A stretch of DNA of 64,000 bases from Juglans regia (lineage: Eukaryota > Streptophyta > Magnoliopsida > Fagales > Juglandaceae). Location: contig NC_049916.1 in assembly GCF_001411555.2 (NCBI RefSeq), forward strand, positions 25,376,558 to 25,440,557, given 5' to 3'. Of the stretch, positions 12,371 to 25,100 are shown in pieces. Within the stretch, counting starts at the first letter, position 1. Each line of letters begins with the position of its first letter. A program made the position numbers and the translations under genes. The notes under the pieces were generated by a model. The model did no database searches. It saw only the letters and a program-made list of their open reading frames with translations, and had not been told where the DNA came from.

Positions 12371-14173
12371 GTAGACTTCATTTCTTTGTAGTTGAAGGGA
12401 CACTGAACGTCCATCTTGCAATATTGAGCTATTGGAGAGGGGGTGTGCTATTCCTGCTCATTTTCATCCACAATGGCCTTCAAAGACTGAAATCTGTGCG
12501 AGTTTGTTGTTGTGAATTTTAAAAAACAAAATAGAAAGGCATATTCTTCTGGTTTTCTGTATTTTTGCTAACCTTTGGAATTTGCTTCTTGTATTTATAA
12601 AATTGTATGCTGATATTAGCTCCATTGATGTGCAGTCATATCTTTACAACAAAAGAAGAAACCAAATAGGTTGCTGAATTGTTTTCATACCATTTTGAGC
12701 TCCCATATAACGTGTTCTTGTTGTTGTCAGTGTTGTGTATATTTGTAAATCCAAAGAAGGAAAGGAAAGCGTAGCTTCAACCCTAATCTCCATAAAGTTT
12801 GGACCATTCATTTATCATCAGTTCAAGCTATGGCTTGAAGCCAAACCCCAAGATTCAAGGGGAATGACTGGTATCCGGACTACCACTTCAGCTAAATGGA
12901 CTGCATTAATTTAAAGCTTTTATTTTTTATTTTTTTTAAGAATATAAAGTTTTTCGTTACGAAAGAAAAAAAATACATTTGGTAAATAATCCAAAGGCTA
13001 ACTCCATTAGTACTGAGAGTGGTGGTCCAATGATCCTAGATCTGGAGAAGTATAAGGTCTTGTTTAGATACAGAAATGGTTTTATCCCATTTTATTATTA
13101 TAATTTTATTAAATTATCGTACAAAATATAATAAATAATTTAAATTTTTTAAAATTTTAAAATAATAATAATATTATAATAATATTATATTTAATTTTCA
13201 TCTAAAATAATTTCATCTCATTATCTAAAAATAATATTAAAAAATATTCTCTATATTTTATTCAAAGCTTGGGCGATAACTTTTAGATTTTATTTTATTT
13301 TTCTTGATTATTATTAGGTAGGAATAACTCTATTAGCCGCAGTCCCCAAAAATGACTCACGAAATGAGGCAGATTTAATTATTTAAGCTATATTCTAGTT
13401 TCTAACATCCTTACAAGAGGTTTGTAACTTTGTTCTCATCCCTCTAGTTTTCGTTAACTGATCTTGGTGGAAGGTTGCACACGGCTTACTCAATAACATG
13501 TAATATATGTGCACAGTTTTCACTTCATCCCTCCGTTTCCATCTCATTTCTATAGGAGAAAAAAAAAATGTTTGAACTCAAGCTCAATTATGAAAATGAA
13601 TAACTTTGTTGCTTAAATAAAACTAAGAAAATATTATAACCACAAATAAATTACATAAGAATAAACTCACAAACTAACGTGACTTATTATGATACGTCAG
13701 ATTATAAAATTATTTTTATTATAAAATAGATCTAACGAATCTCATAAAACCAGGTCAGTTTGTGTGTTTACTTTTGTATATATCTTTTTGTGTATATGGT
13801 AGTTTTCATAAAACCATATAAGGTGCAGAACATAGTTGTTTTTTTGCATAATTTTCCGAAGTATGGCAGTAAAAAGCATGTCCTCCACTCTCCCCCCCCA
13901 ATTAAAAAAAAAAAAAAAACCCACCCAAGAAAAAGGAAAAGAATAAATACATAACTAAAGTCTTGTGCAGATGATTCACGTCCAAATAAAGAAAATCGAA
14001 TGTCCCCAACCAATATCTCAAACATGTCACGGAATACAAACATCTCCCAGTGGGCTTCTACATTTTGAAGAATTCATGCCCAAAACAGCACCACCCTAGG
14101 AAGTCCTGCAACAAAATTTACAGCCCTTGAACCATCGAGCAATGAACTCAGTGCATAGCATCACAAATGGCTG
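12371..14173. other. Intergenic region between convergent deSI-like and RCE1 genes
   Basis: Contains the two 3'UTRs, one short AT-rich repeat copy (13055-13235), and homopolymer tracts (C and A runs near 13890-13920). No coding signal seen. Confidence 0.5.
13055..13235. repeat. Short AT-rich MITE-like repeat, copy c
   Basis: Opposite orientation to copy b. Starts near GTCTTGTTTAGATACAGAAA and ends near ATTTCATCTCATTATC, with the shared AAAATATAATAAATAATTTA core between. Confidence 0.6.
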
Positions 14174-15983
14174 TTATATGCAACGCGGGAACAGGGTCTG
14201 TCCGACATACCCACCAGCCATTGCCCTACGCACATTGGATTCAAACAACTTTGGGTGGTCTCTTAAAACTGCAGCTGCATCATGATTGAGTGGATCTTCA
14301 CTATTGGGTTCCTGTAAACAAACAATTTATGATTAACAGGGATCCACCTAGTAGTAGTAGCAAGAATGGACTTGTGAATGAATAATCAAAATACCGTATA
14401 AAGATGAAATAGGCCATATATTATAGTGTTTATATTTAAAACAGGTTTCCAGTCTTCTCTTAGAATGTTGAGGCAGACATTTCCTTCCAAGTCAATATTA
14501 GGATGGTACACCTGCAAGTTGGACACATTGTTAAAACTATCTTTCCAAACATAACATATAATGTTTATCAAGAACAACTTCTTTAGAGAACAGGATGTGC
14601 TTCGTTTACCTTTGTCTTGCACTTGACCTTTGGTGCTTCATGAGGGTAAATGGGTGAAACTTGGAAAGAGAACAAAAATGTGCCACCTCTGTAACAAATA
14701 AATAAATAATAATAAAGATAATAGACTGCATTCGGCTTCCACTTTTTTATTTTCAAAACTAGAAAAAAAAAATCAACTTCAATCCAAACATCTTAAAAAA
14801 AAAAAAAAAAGTCTATTTCTCAAAAAAAACTTTTCATCTAACTATTTGGCCAGGTTACAACTTTCAAAAAAATTTAACCCTAAGGGTTGGCTCACAGGGT
14901 TGTGGTTTTGGTGTTATGCTCTCTTCAGGTCTAAGGTTCGAATCCTTGGATGCAAACAATTTCTAAGGGCCCACATCCCATTAGTGAAAAGCTGATTCTT
15001 TCTTTACCTGAGCCATGTGATGGGGATGCGTTACATATGTCCAGGGTTTAAATGGATTAAAGATGTGTTGCATTTGCATGGTCTCCAGGATTCCACATTA
15101 TTAAAAAAGATCTTTCACAAAATTTAAAAACGATACATCTACAAATATCTTATCCAGGCAAATTTTCAAATCTACCTACCCCCTCTCACAAATCCTAATA
15201 CAAAACATATCTAAAAAATTTTTTATCTAAACAAATTTCCATTTTTCCTACCCACTTCCACAAAACATGTCTCACAATTTTTTTCTCCAAATTTTTTTCC
15301 CAGAATTGTAAAAATTTCTCATAACATTTTCACCAATCAAATATGCTTGTTAAGTATTCAAACTTCCACCACATATAATGGCATGGGGTGTTACTAGAAA
15401 AACCTCATAAACATGATGCTCCATCATCCACAGAAGAAAACTGAAGATTTTTACAGAGTGTACTTACAAATAATATCCTTCATCAGGCCGAATGGTAACC
15501 TCGAAGTTCATCAAGTCATCCTTGCCACTGGGGAAAGATATGGTACAAGATTTTGGTAGGTTCAGTTCACTGATATCTACACAATGAAAAACATAAAAAG
15601 TTTAGAACATAAACCCATATGGCTCTGCTGGAAGCAAGTGGGTCAGACTATGTATATATGAGAATCTGCGCTTGATAACAATTCGTATGCAAGACATAGG
15701 TTTTGTGAGTAAAGAACCAATGTATGACAATGAAATCCTGAAACTTCTGTCAAAAAAATTTTCAGATATAAATAAGTCGGCTGAGCTGGTCCTCATAGCA
15801 ACTGTTTCAGGTACCTTCCGGCAAACACTTGATTATAATATTCTAGTTATTCATATATAAATATTAGAGTCTACCTTTGTGAAGACGTAATTCTCCTGCA
15901 CTTTGCTTCTTGATAGGTGTCTTTCCATTAGCACTCTCTGCAAGTTCCCTTTGCTTTTCCTTCACTTTAAATAGCCTAATCAT
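14174..15983 (-). CDS. RCE1: NEDD8-conjugating enzyme Ubc12 (RCE1)
   Basis: E2 enzyme that takes NEDD8/RUB from the E1 and passes it to cullins, activating SCF-type ubiquitin ligases. Coding exons on the minus strand: 15983-15875, 15576-15468, 14688-14610, 14511-14395 and 14311-14174, giving 183 residues (family about 184). The N-terminal extension [13 protein letters not shown] matches the Ubc12 segment that docks on the E1. The UBC fold carries the HPN motif ([15 protein letters not shown]), and its Cys at about residue 112 is the thioester site. All junctions use GT-AG and keep frame. The C terminus [14 protein letters not shown] agrees with plant RCE1. A UBC-like pseudogene is unlikely because every exon is intact. 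Confidence 0.95.
14878..15118 (+). mobile_element. tRNA-derived SINE
   Basis: Sits in the third coding-region intron of RCE1 (between 14688 and 15468). It has an A-box-like stretch (GGTTGGCTCACAGGG) and a perfect B box (GGTTCGAATCC, starting at about 14936) with pol III promoter spacing, then about 150 bases of unrelated body ending in an A-rich tract. Both sides carry AAAATTTAA (14869-14877 and 15119-15127), a 9-bp target-site duplication. It lacks cloverleaf pairing, so it is not a functional tRNA gene. Confidence 0.7.
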
Positions 15984-15988
15984 TTTTC

Positions 15989-17572
15989 CTACACCATAAT
16001 ATCAAAATCAGTTTATGAGGAATGCAATACTACCATATCCCAAAAAACCTTGGGCAGCACAAAAAATAAAAAAATCAACTCTTAAATAACTTAAAAAGTA
16101 TGCAGTCTGCCTTGGCATAACAAATGATTTCTTAGGTATCATTACATGAGTAGCACACATACGATCTCCATAAAGACAATAACCAGTATGGATTATAACC
16201 AGGCCCGAGAGTTTCACTCAAGCCCTACCAAACTTCTGGACACTGTTGGGAATGCAACAAACTAATCAGCATCAAAAAAGTTCAGGCCACATTTTGCAAG
16301 TAATAATCATTACTGTTAACTCATTCCGAGTCTGGCCATTCTTACAAAGGAGTTTTTTGACAAGTAATAATTCTTCATTAATAAGCGAAACAGGAAGCAT
16401 AAAACATTTTTATAAAGAATTGAACCTCCATTATGCCTCCCAAGAAGAGTAACTTCCTTGGGGGATTTCAGTTACTATTCAAATACCAAATTATAATTGC
16501 TATTCTGCATATCTCCCATCTCCATGCCATTTAGTTTCTCTATATTGCTCTCGGAAGATATTGCAAAAACGCAAAATGATATGAGCAAATATGGCTCAAT
16601 TGAAGAATGGATCACAGCAAAGCAAAATTCAGCGTCAATGATTCCTCCATTGTTACAGACTATTATTTTCCTCCAGGTGCTCTTAATTTATCATTTCTTT
16701 CCAGAAGAGCATTGGACAAAAGCATGAAAGCTAAGAAACCCATTATTTTCAGGAACAAAATCATTATTTCCAAAAAAGCATTGAACGGTGTAACTTCTGA
16801 CTATTTTTTCAGAAAAAAAATATTCAAGGAACACCACTCCAACCTTGTTCTAGAGATCTAACAATTAAACACGCATTCTAGCCACCAGAAATTCTTGAAA
16901 CCAAAACGAACATATCTCTCACTATATCTAACCGGTAACCGTGATCCTACGATAACTCCATTAGGTAGGAGAAGGACGATCTCATGAACACTAGCTAATG
17001 ACAAAGATTCAAAGATCCACATGAGAGAAAAAATAATAATAAATAAAAAACCGCAGCTACTTTAGCTTCAAGTAACTTTCATAGATCATACAACAATTCA
17101 GCAGCTTATCCACGGGATGTTGAGACGGTCATCATCCCGTAGAAAAACTTTCACAGCAAACCCGCCATGCTTAAAGGAAGTTATTTACTTAGCAAACCAA
17201 ACACCCAGACACAACAAGTTCAGTCATTCCAAATATACAAAGCATTTCAGCAATTCATAACACAAGCACCCAGAATACCGAGCAAATAATTCAAACAAAA
17301 CAAAACCCAAACAGAATCAATCCTACGTAATTATGAAATTTACAACCAAACGCAATCGCAAAAGAATCGAGAACCTTATCTAAAGACCCCTAAACACAAA
17401 TCAAAGCTAAGAAAAATACACAAACCTATATATGTATGAAATATGTCAAACAGCTGAAGCCCACAACCTGGATCAGATTAGCGAAGAGAGATGTGAAGGC
17501 AGACAAAACGCGAGAAATACGATCGCGTGTAAGGAAAATTATGGAAGAGAAGAAAAAGAGCGAAGCTTTTAC
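15989..17572 (-). other. 5'UTR intron of RCE1
   Basis: A donor (CACAAAG/GTAAAAG at 17573/17572) and an acceptor (TGGTGTAG at 15989-15996) flank about 1.58 kb without conserved coding sequence. The exon beyond 17573 is CT-rich when read on the minus strand and probably starts near 17690. Long leader introns often raise expression of housekeeping genes; that role is inference here. Confidence 0.6.
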
Positions 17573-17699
17573 CTTTGTGCAGAGAGAGAGAGTGAGAGAG
17601 CCAAGCTAAGGAGGAATCTCGAGTATTTTTATTTAGAAAGGGTGGGGTCCGAGTCGCTGTGTCTCTCTCTTTCAATTTTTCTCTTCCTCGCGTCAATCA

Positions 17700-18345
17700 T
17701 CGTCATCCACTACAAGTCGGATTTAGTTTCGTAACTTTCGTTCGCTTTCGACAATGAACGGGCTCTATCGCATTCTTTCGTCTTCCTTCCCATGAAATCG
17801 CCAATCACCAACTGCCACGTGAATGTCTTGAGACGCAGCCAAAACAGCTCATGTAAATCAAGCCGGTGTGCAGTTACACCCTCCAATCCCATACTTTATT
17901 TTTAGAACGTAACAATTTCATTCGTAATAATGTCATAATCAATTATAATGATAGCGCCATGAAATTAAAGATTAGCATCTAATAAGACTCTAGATTGAAT
18001 AAAGTTTTATATAACCAGTTTGATACAAAAGTCTCTCAAGTCATTTCAATTCATCTCATCTAATCAATATAATTTTTTTAAATTTTCACACAAAATATAA
18101 TAAATAATTCAATTTTTTTAAATTTTAAAATAATAATAATAATAAAAATAATATTTTATTCAATTTTCATCTTATCTCAATTTATTATTCAAACATTCCC
18201 TAAGATCACCTCTAAACTATATCATCCACGAGACGAACATGCTTCACAAGTAAATGAGCTCTTCCATTCTCTTGTCTCCCAACATGAAGTACTTTGTAGT
18301 CCCAAAAAAAAAATAAAGGGCTTTGAATCTCAAATATCATATTTC
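17700..18345. other. RCE1 upstream region and spacer
   Basis: Presumed RCE1 promoter, then AT-rich DNA with one MITE-like copy (18030-18203). Nothing else recognised. Confidence 0.4.
18030..18203. repeat. Short AT-rich MITE-like repeat, copy d
   Basis: Reads CAATTCATCTCATCTAATCA at the left and CTTATCTCAATTTATTATTC at the right, with the family core between. Confidence 0.6.
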
Positions 18346-18349
18346 ATTG

Positions 18350-20600
18350 TCTATAAAAGTTAGGTGCCTTAGAGTCAATAGCTTCAATCACAAACAAAGA
18401 ATCTCATTCTAATATCAAACTAGAAAAACTCAAATGCAATATCATTTATAATTTCCTCAAAATAACCAAAGTCTCAATTTCATCCACTTCAAACGGCTCA
18501 AATTCTTTTCGACACAAAGCAAATAAAACATCTACTTTATCATCCCTTAAAAATAATCTTAACACCCACAGAGTTAGAAGAACGAAACAATGAACTATCA
18601 AAATTAAGTTTTACCATACCCAATTGGGGAGGAGGGGTGTGTTTTCAAGAAAGAATACTTTCATCACATATAATTAACTAATGTGATTTATGGTAATGTG
18701 CCCCTCAACAATTGCTAAACAATTATCAACAACAACATGAAGCACACAATTAGAATAATGAAATAACTTCAAATTCATATATTTCTTTAAACCCCAATAA
18801 ATGGTAATGAATCTAGAAACTGAAGTTAATTTATATTGATCAAAGCTCGTCCCAAATCAAACTAATTAATGGCAATTTTCAAAAAAGGTAAAACGAAATG
18901 ACAACATACAACCAAAATATTTTTTACATTCGAATAATCCAAAAAAATATGACAACAATTTTCCTCTACCAGCTGACAAAGTGAACAATTCACATTAGAA
19001 AGAACACCCCAGCTTCATTAAATTCAATTTTGTGGGGAGGCTATCCTTACAAGCACACCATCCAAAATTTTTAAATTTATTCAAAAGATTCGTATTCCAG
19101 AATTGAAACCAAAAATGTGAAGAATTATGAGATTGAAAACTTTCAACTCCAATTGTAGAACCAAATAATGTCATTGCTAGATGATATCCAGACTTTACTG
19201 AATAAAAACCATTTTTAGTTCATGTTCATACAAATTTATCTTCACATCCTCTTGAAAGTAAATAAGTTGTAAAATAACATTAGCAACAAAATGAGGACAA
19301 ATAGACGGTATCAAATCCACGTTCAAAGAGCCATTGTTATGATGCACAAGGACATTAACCATCAAATCATCTTGAATAACATAGTTAAGAGAAAGTGATT
19401 GAGATAACCAAAAAGTTGGAACCCATTTGTCTTGATTTATCCTAACACTATCACGTTTCCCTATCCTCCAAATACCAACATTTATCAAAAGAGGTTTAGC
19501 AATACAAATACTCATCCACACATAAGAGGGCTTCCTACTCATATTTGAGTGCAAAATATCTATAGTAGGAAAATACTTAGTTTTATAAACTCGATACGGT
19601 AAGAAAACAGATTTTGGATAGACCACCAACATTGTTTTGCTAGCAAAGCCAAATTAAAAAGCTAAAGATTCTTAAAGCTCATACCGTCTCTCATATTTGA
19701 AGAACACATATTTGACCAACTAAGTCAATGTATCTTCCGTTCAAATTGGCGTTGTCCCTACCATAATTTAGCAAATAATCATTCCCAGTCTCTATAAAAG
19801 AATTTGGATAATAAAAAACAGTTCAATGTAGGTAGGTAAAGCCTATACAATTGCTTTGATTAATATTTTTCTACTGGCTTGTGAAAGCAAGTATTCCCTA
19901 TAGCCTTGCAACTTGTTCCAAATCCTATCTTTTAACTCCTTAAATGTATAGCACTTCAACCGTCCAATCAAATAATGAAGACCCAAATACTGATCATGAG
20001 CTTGGAGAGAATGCACATCCCAAATGACCATAATTGTATTAACTTTTTCAAGTTTTGTATTTGGGCTAATCAAAAGTTCAGATTTATTCATATTGATATA
20101 TTATCCCAAAGCCAACCCATATACTTGTAACAACTGCTTCAAATTTTCATTTTGATAGTGAGTAACCTGGCAAAATAATAAGCTTTCATTTGTTAGAAAA
20201 CAAATGAGTAACAGCAAGAGCTCTAGGACAAACTTTGACACATTTGATCAATTTTCTTTGCTAAGTAGCCTGAAGGAGAGAAGATTACCCCTTAACACAT
20301 ATAATAAACAAGTAATGAGATAATGTATTACTTTGACGCAAACCCCATGATGCAACAAATTGAGAAGTAGGCATCACATTAATAAGCACCTTATAAGAGA
20401 CTAAGTCAATGCAAGATAATACAAGAGTCACTCATCTCCTATCGAAACCAAGTTTTAACATAATGCTTTAAAGAAAACTTTATTTCACCATATCATAGGC
20501 TTTACTAATATCCAGCTTCAATGATCACATCAACTCTCTACATTCTAGTAAAAGATTAATGTTATGTCCAAGGGAGTTCAAAACAGATCTGAAAAATAAG
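18350..20600 (-). mobile_element. Decayed non-LTR retrotransposon (LINE) with RNase H domain
   Basis: Read 5' to 3' on the minus strand, fragments appear in LINE order. An RT palm piece (LKLDISKAYDMV, about 20490-20525) is followed by an RT thumb piece (NKSELL ... QYLGLHYLIGRLK ... SQASRKILIKAI, 20091-19843). The LINE linker follows (ILHSNMSRKPSYVWMSICIA ... RIGKRDSVRINQDKWVP, 19632-19195), then a zinc-binding zf-RVT remnant (WCACKDSLPTKLNLMK, about 19055). Last comes an RNase H-like remnant (PNWV ... NFDSSLFRSSNSVGV and FEVDEIETLVILRKL, about 18640-18430). Stops and frameshifts break every domain, so it is an old, dead copy. The 5' half (endonuclease, ORF1) is missing or unrecognisable, and both boundaries are approximate. 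Confidence 0.8.
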
Positions 20601-22117
20601 GATAGAGGACCCTTTAATAATCAATTTAACTCCCGGTGCTTAGATCTCAATTGTGCTTGAAGATTGCCAAAGCTTCAAATGGTGAATACATGAAGATATT
20701 GCACTCCTCAAGCCTTGAATTACCAACTTTCAAATAGTATTTTTCTTTTATAAAATCTTGGTGTTTTGATATTAAATTATCCAAAAATTTACTTAACACT
20801 TATTATTTATTTCTTTATTTAACAGTAGTAAATATTATTTTCTCAGTTGAAACCCTTTTTGTTCTAAAATAAAATGAAACTGGTAACATGGGTCATGAGA
20901 AATGGATCAATATTCTGATAGAATTTTATTATTTTAGTATATCATATAGAAATGAGATTAGTATATACTATTTTTCTACTACATAATGTCTTTTGCAAAG
21001 TTCAATCCAACATTATAATTATTTTAAAGTCTATTTTAACTATCTATGTATAATTTTGATTTGAGATCTTGAAACTCAAATAAATATTTTTAAGTTCTCT
21101 TTTAATTTGAGATCTTGTAAGTGGGAATTTATGTAATTTTAAGAATTATTGAGAAAATTTAGAAATGAAGTTTGTATTGAGTTTTGTTAAGTCTTATTTT
21201 TTATCACTCAACTATACTAAAAAATGATTGACCTTTTTAGTAATGTTACGTATAGTCATGGAATATGTAAGCGTTGTACAATTATTTTAAAAAAGAGTGA
21301 GATTTATTATTAAAAAAATTTATTTTTTCATGAAGATCTTATATTTACTCACTTTTTAAATATAAATATGTGTGGCAAAACTTTTGTAAAAAAGCATAGG
21401 TAGAATGAAAAGTAATTTTTTTTTAAGAGATAATTTGTATTGAGATTTGTAAAAACGAATGTATAAGATTGAGATATTATTTTGATTACTTTTTTAAGAA
21501 AGTTTTATTTTTGTTTATAATTTTTTTGTTTTTATATATTTTCTTTTACAAAAACTTAATTATTTTAGATTAAAATATGATTGAAAATTTATTTCAAAAA
21601 TTAAAAAATATTTAAACAATCGAAACAATTAACCATTCGTTCGTGGCTTAACTGAATTACTCATTAACCCCTCCACAACCAATGATTCCGAAAAGACTAA
21701 AGATATATTTATAATTTTTTTTATAAATATTTTACAACTTATTTTCAATCAATTAATATTATTTTATTAAAAATAAATTTTAATATTATAAAATTATCCT
21801 TCATTTTATATAGAATTGTAATGGATTATTTTCCTTTACAAAATGGACCCTGCTACTTTGCAGTTATTGCTGGACGGATTTATAGTGTAATTGCATTTTT
21901 TTTTTAAATATTTTTAAATATTTAAAAGAAAATACAAATACAATAATAGCTTGTTTAAAAAAAAAGACTAGCGAAAGGGCCACCATTTTCCTTCCAAAAT
22001 ATCCACCTCCTCCAATTTTCTTTCTTCAGACTTCAGACTCCAGAAGTTCAAAACGTCAATCTCGGTAGCACACTCATTCCTCCCTCCTTCCCATTGCCCC
22101 GGCCAAAACCCTAAAAC
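20601..22117. other. Intergenic, AT-rich, upstream of OST48
   Basis: Very AT-rich spacer, then the OST48 promoter and a C/T-rich 5'UTR (about 21975-22117). No gene or defined repeat seen. Confidence 0.45.
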
Positions 22118-25100
22118 ATGTCAAAGCTCCACCTCTTCTTAACACTAATCCCTCTTCTCCCATTTCTCTGCACCTCCTTCTCTCCCGAAAACCCTTCGAG
22201 TCGCCGAGTCCTCGTCTTGTTCGACGACCTCGCCCTCAAATCCTCGCACTCGCTTTACTTCAAGTCCCTCCAGTCCCGCGGGTTCGAGCTCGATTTCAAA
22301 CTCTCCGATGACCCGAAGATCGGTCTACAACGTTATGGCCAGTACCTGTATGACGGCTTGATCTTGTTTTGCCCTACGACCGAGCGTAAGTTAGTGTTTT
22401 GCTTAATTTCATTTCTAATCTGTTCAGTTTATTAGAAAATTATGAAATATACGTGAAGTTTTGAATCCCATTAGCTCAACTCAGGGAAATGGTGTTGCAT
22501 TGGTATTGGTTGGTCTTTTTCTTTAGATTTTTTCCTTACATTTGTCTCAGCAACCAAACACGGTTACTGCTTCAATAATAGCGACTTGAGGTTAATTTGT
22601 GATTTGTTTTTTTCAATGCTTCTATTTGATTATTGATGGAGGATTGCAAATGCACATGCCTATAATTTAGTTTGTATTTTCTCAAACCTGTCGCATCAAA
22701 TTTGTAGGCTTTGGAGGATCCATTGATTTGACTGCGATTCTGGATTTTGTTGATTCCGGTCATGATTTAATTGTCGCGGCTGACACCAATGCATCTGATC
22801 TAATCAGAGAAATTTCCACCGAGTGTGGAGTTGATTTTGATGAGGTGTGTATTCGCTATTAGCATTTATCCCAACCCAGAGTAGTCTTTAATCTAGATTT
22901 TGATTCCGACACTTTTTGTGTCTCTTGGTGGTTTACTTTGTTTATTTTATGAAAATTTGATTTCTCAATATCTAGGTTGCCTTTCCGTTTATTTAAAATA
23001 ATTTTGGGTACAGGACCCGGCAGCTTTGGTTACTGATCACACCAAATATGCAGTTTCAGAAACTGATGGAGATCATACCTTGCTTGCTGGTGATGATTTC
23101 ATCGAGTCCAATGTAATTTTGGGAAGCAAGAAAATTGAGGCAAGTACAAGCTCTGAGTCTGTCAATATTAGTCACCCTGTTAGATTTAACACAACGATGC
23201 GTTGATCACAGTCTCTACAAGTATTTCAATGAATCATCTACTGTCTCTTTAAAGTGTTTTGAGTTCTTTTAAGTTTTTAGCTCTTGTCGTCTCCCTCTTG
23301 TATACTTCATGTTATTTGGATTGAGCCTTGTGCCTTTCAATAAATATTTCTTACTTACAAAAAAAAAAAAAAAATTATTAGCTCTAGGTTATTTGTATTT
23401 TTCAAAATGGATAATTTTGCACCTCTATCCATCTTCAATAATTTGTAGTCTTGTTTTTTCTGCTTAGCACTTCAATAGTTTTTGCTATGACAAGCCTACA
23501 TCCAAAATGGATAATTTTGCACCTCTCTCCATCTTCAATAATTTGTAGTCTTGTTTTTTCTGCTTAGCACTTCAATAGTTTTTGCTATGACAAGCCTACA
23601 TCCTCAGCATTGAATTTCGATAACCCATTGGTTTCCGATGTCACTACATTTAATAACAGGAATTGACTCAATTTTAATGTGACTTTTCAGCCATTGACCT
23701 ACCACTTATATCATTTTGGTTATGAATATTGCAAACTCATTTCTACCGATAAAGAAAATGCAAACTCACTTTCTTTTATGCTGTTTTGATAAACTTGTGA
23801 CAGGCTCCTGTACTTTTCCAAGGAATTGGCCATTCTTTAAGTCCTACCAACAACCTAGTAAGATGTCTCCCTCTCATATGCTTTTCAACAACTAAGATAA
23901 GTAAATGCGTATATATATACCAATTTTAATTGCTCATATAATTTGCCGCCTTCTTTTCAATTTCTTATTCTCCTTTGCATTTTAGGTGCTGAAAGTTCTC
24001 TCCGCTTCTCCTTCAGCATATTCTGCTAATCCGAATTCCAAGCTGTCAAATCCTCCATCACTCACTGGATCTGCAATCTCTTTAGTTTCTATCCTGCAGG
24101 TATGTTGGCACTCAAATCTTGATTGTCTTCTACCCACTTACTCAATTATTTGTCTCGATAAGTTCCTTACTGCTTTTTATGGTATCTTGTTTTATATATG
24201 ATTTCTATACAATATAGATTCACCCTGTCAAACGAAATTTATCAATGTTTTGTAGAGTTTCACAGAAATCTCATGATGTCATTTCTCATTCAGTGCTTTT
24301 GTAAAGACATCTCTTTGTGATGCATTAGGCTTAAGATACAGTCCATAGAAGCCTTCCTTAGGAATTTTCTGCTTTGGAGATGTCACTTGCTAAATCATAC
24401 TATGAAGTGATTTTCTCTCCGTATGAAGCCCTAAGACCCGAGGGTGAACAGTGAGCCGAGAGAAAACCCTAACCCTCCTATCTCGCTGCCACCCCCACCC
24501 ACCATCGACCAAAGAGTGACACCGCACCTTCATCACAAACGAGGTGTCCTCGTTGGCGAACTGGCTATTTCGCTTTTCTTCTTTGTCGGAGGTGTCAAAT
24601 TGTCGCCCTGCACTTCGACACCGCCACAGACCTGAATGACAGACCCAGGTGACTCTGTTGTGGGGCCTCCGACGTCGGTCCGTATTCAGCGACTGGGAGT
24701 TTTCTGCTGCTCTTCCATAACCTCGTCCAACGAACTGCGACCTAAGCCTTTGCATTAGCTACCGTTACATATTGTTTCAACGGACTTCGGCTACCACATT
24801 GTGGGCCTCCGACGTCAGTCATTCTTCGACAACTCTGTGTCCTTCGTTAACTCAGGTTAGGGGCATCTGTTTTCCCAGCCTCCTTTGCGCATTGCTTTTT
24901 CTCGACAGAATGAAGACATGCAGCTTGGGATGCCCCTGCATCTGAAGTCGAAGGTTTGATATTAGTATGGGTCAGCTGGTGCGCTTTTGGGTGGAATCGA
25001 AGGCTTTTGAGCTTTTGCTAGAAACATGGAGGTATTCCTTAAAAATTGTGGAGAGGAGTATAAGTGTTTGGAGATTTGTAATGATTGGTCGTAGTGGTAT

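Noticed and set aside
14930..14955. Possible tRNA gene (GGTTCGAATCC)
   Set aside because: No cloverleaf pairing, and the sequence is embedded in a longer SINE body with flanking duplications.
24466..24476. Telomere-like CCCTAACCCT motif
   Set aside because: Only about one and a half units, inside the half-LINE 5' region; not an interstitial telomere array.
24390..24755. 121-codon minus-strand ORF
   Set aside because: Antisense to the GC-richer 5' part of the half-LINE; no family resemblance.
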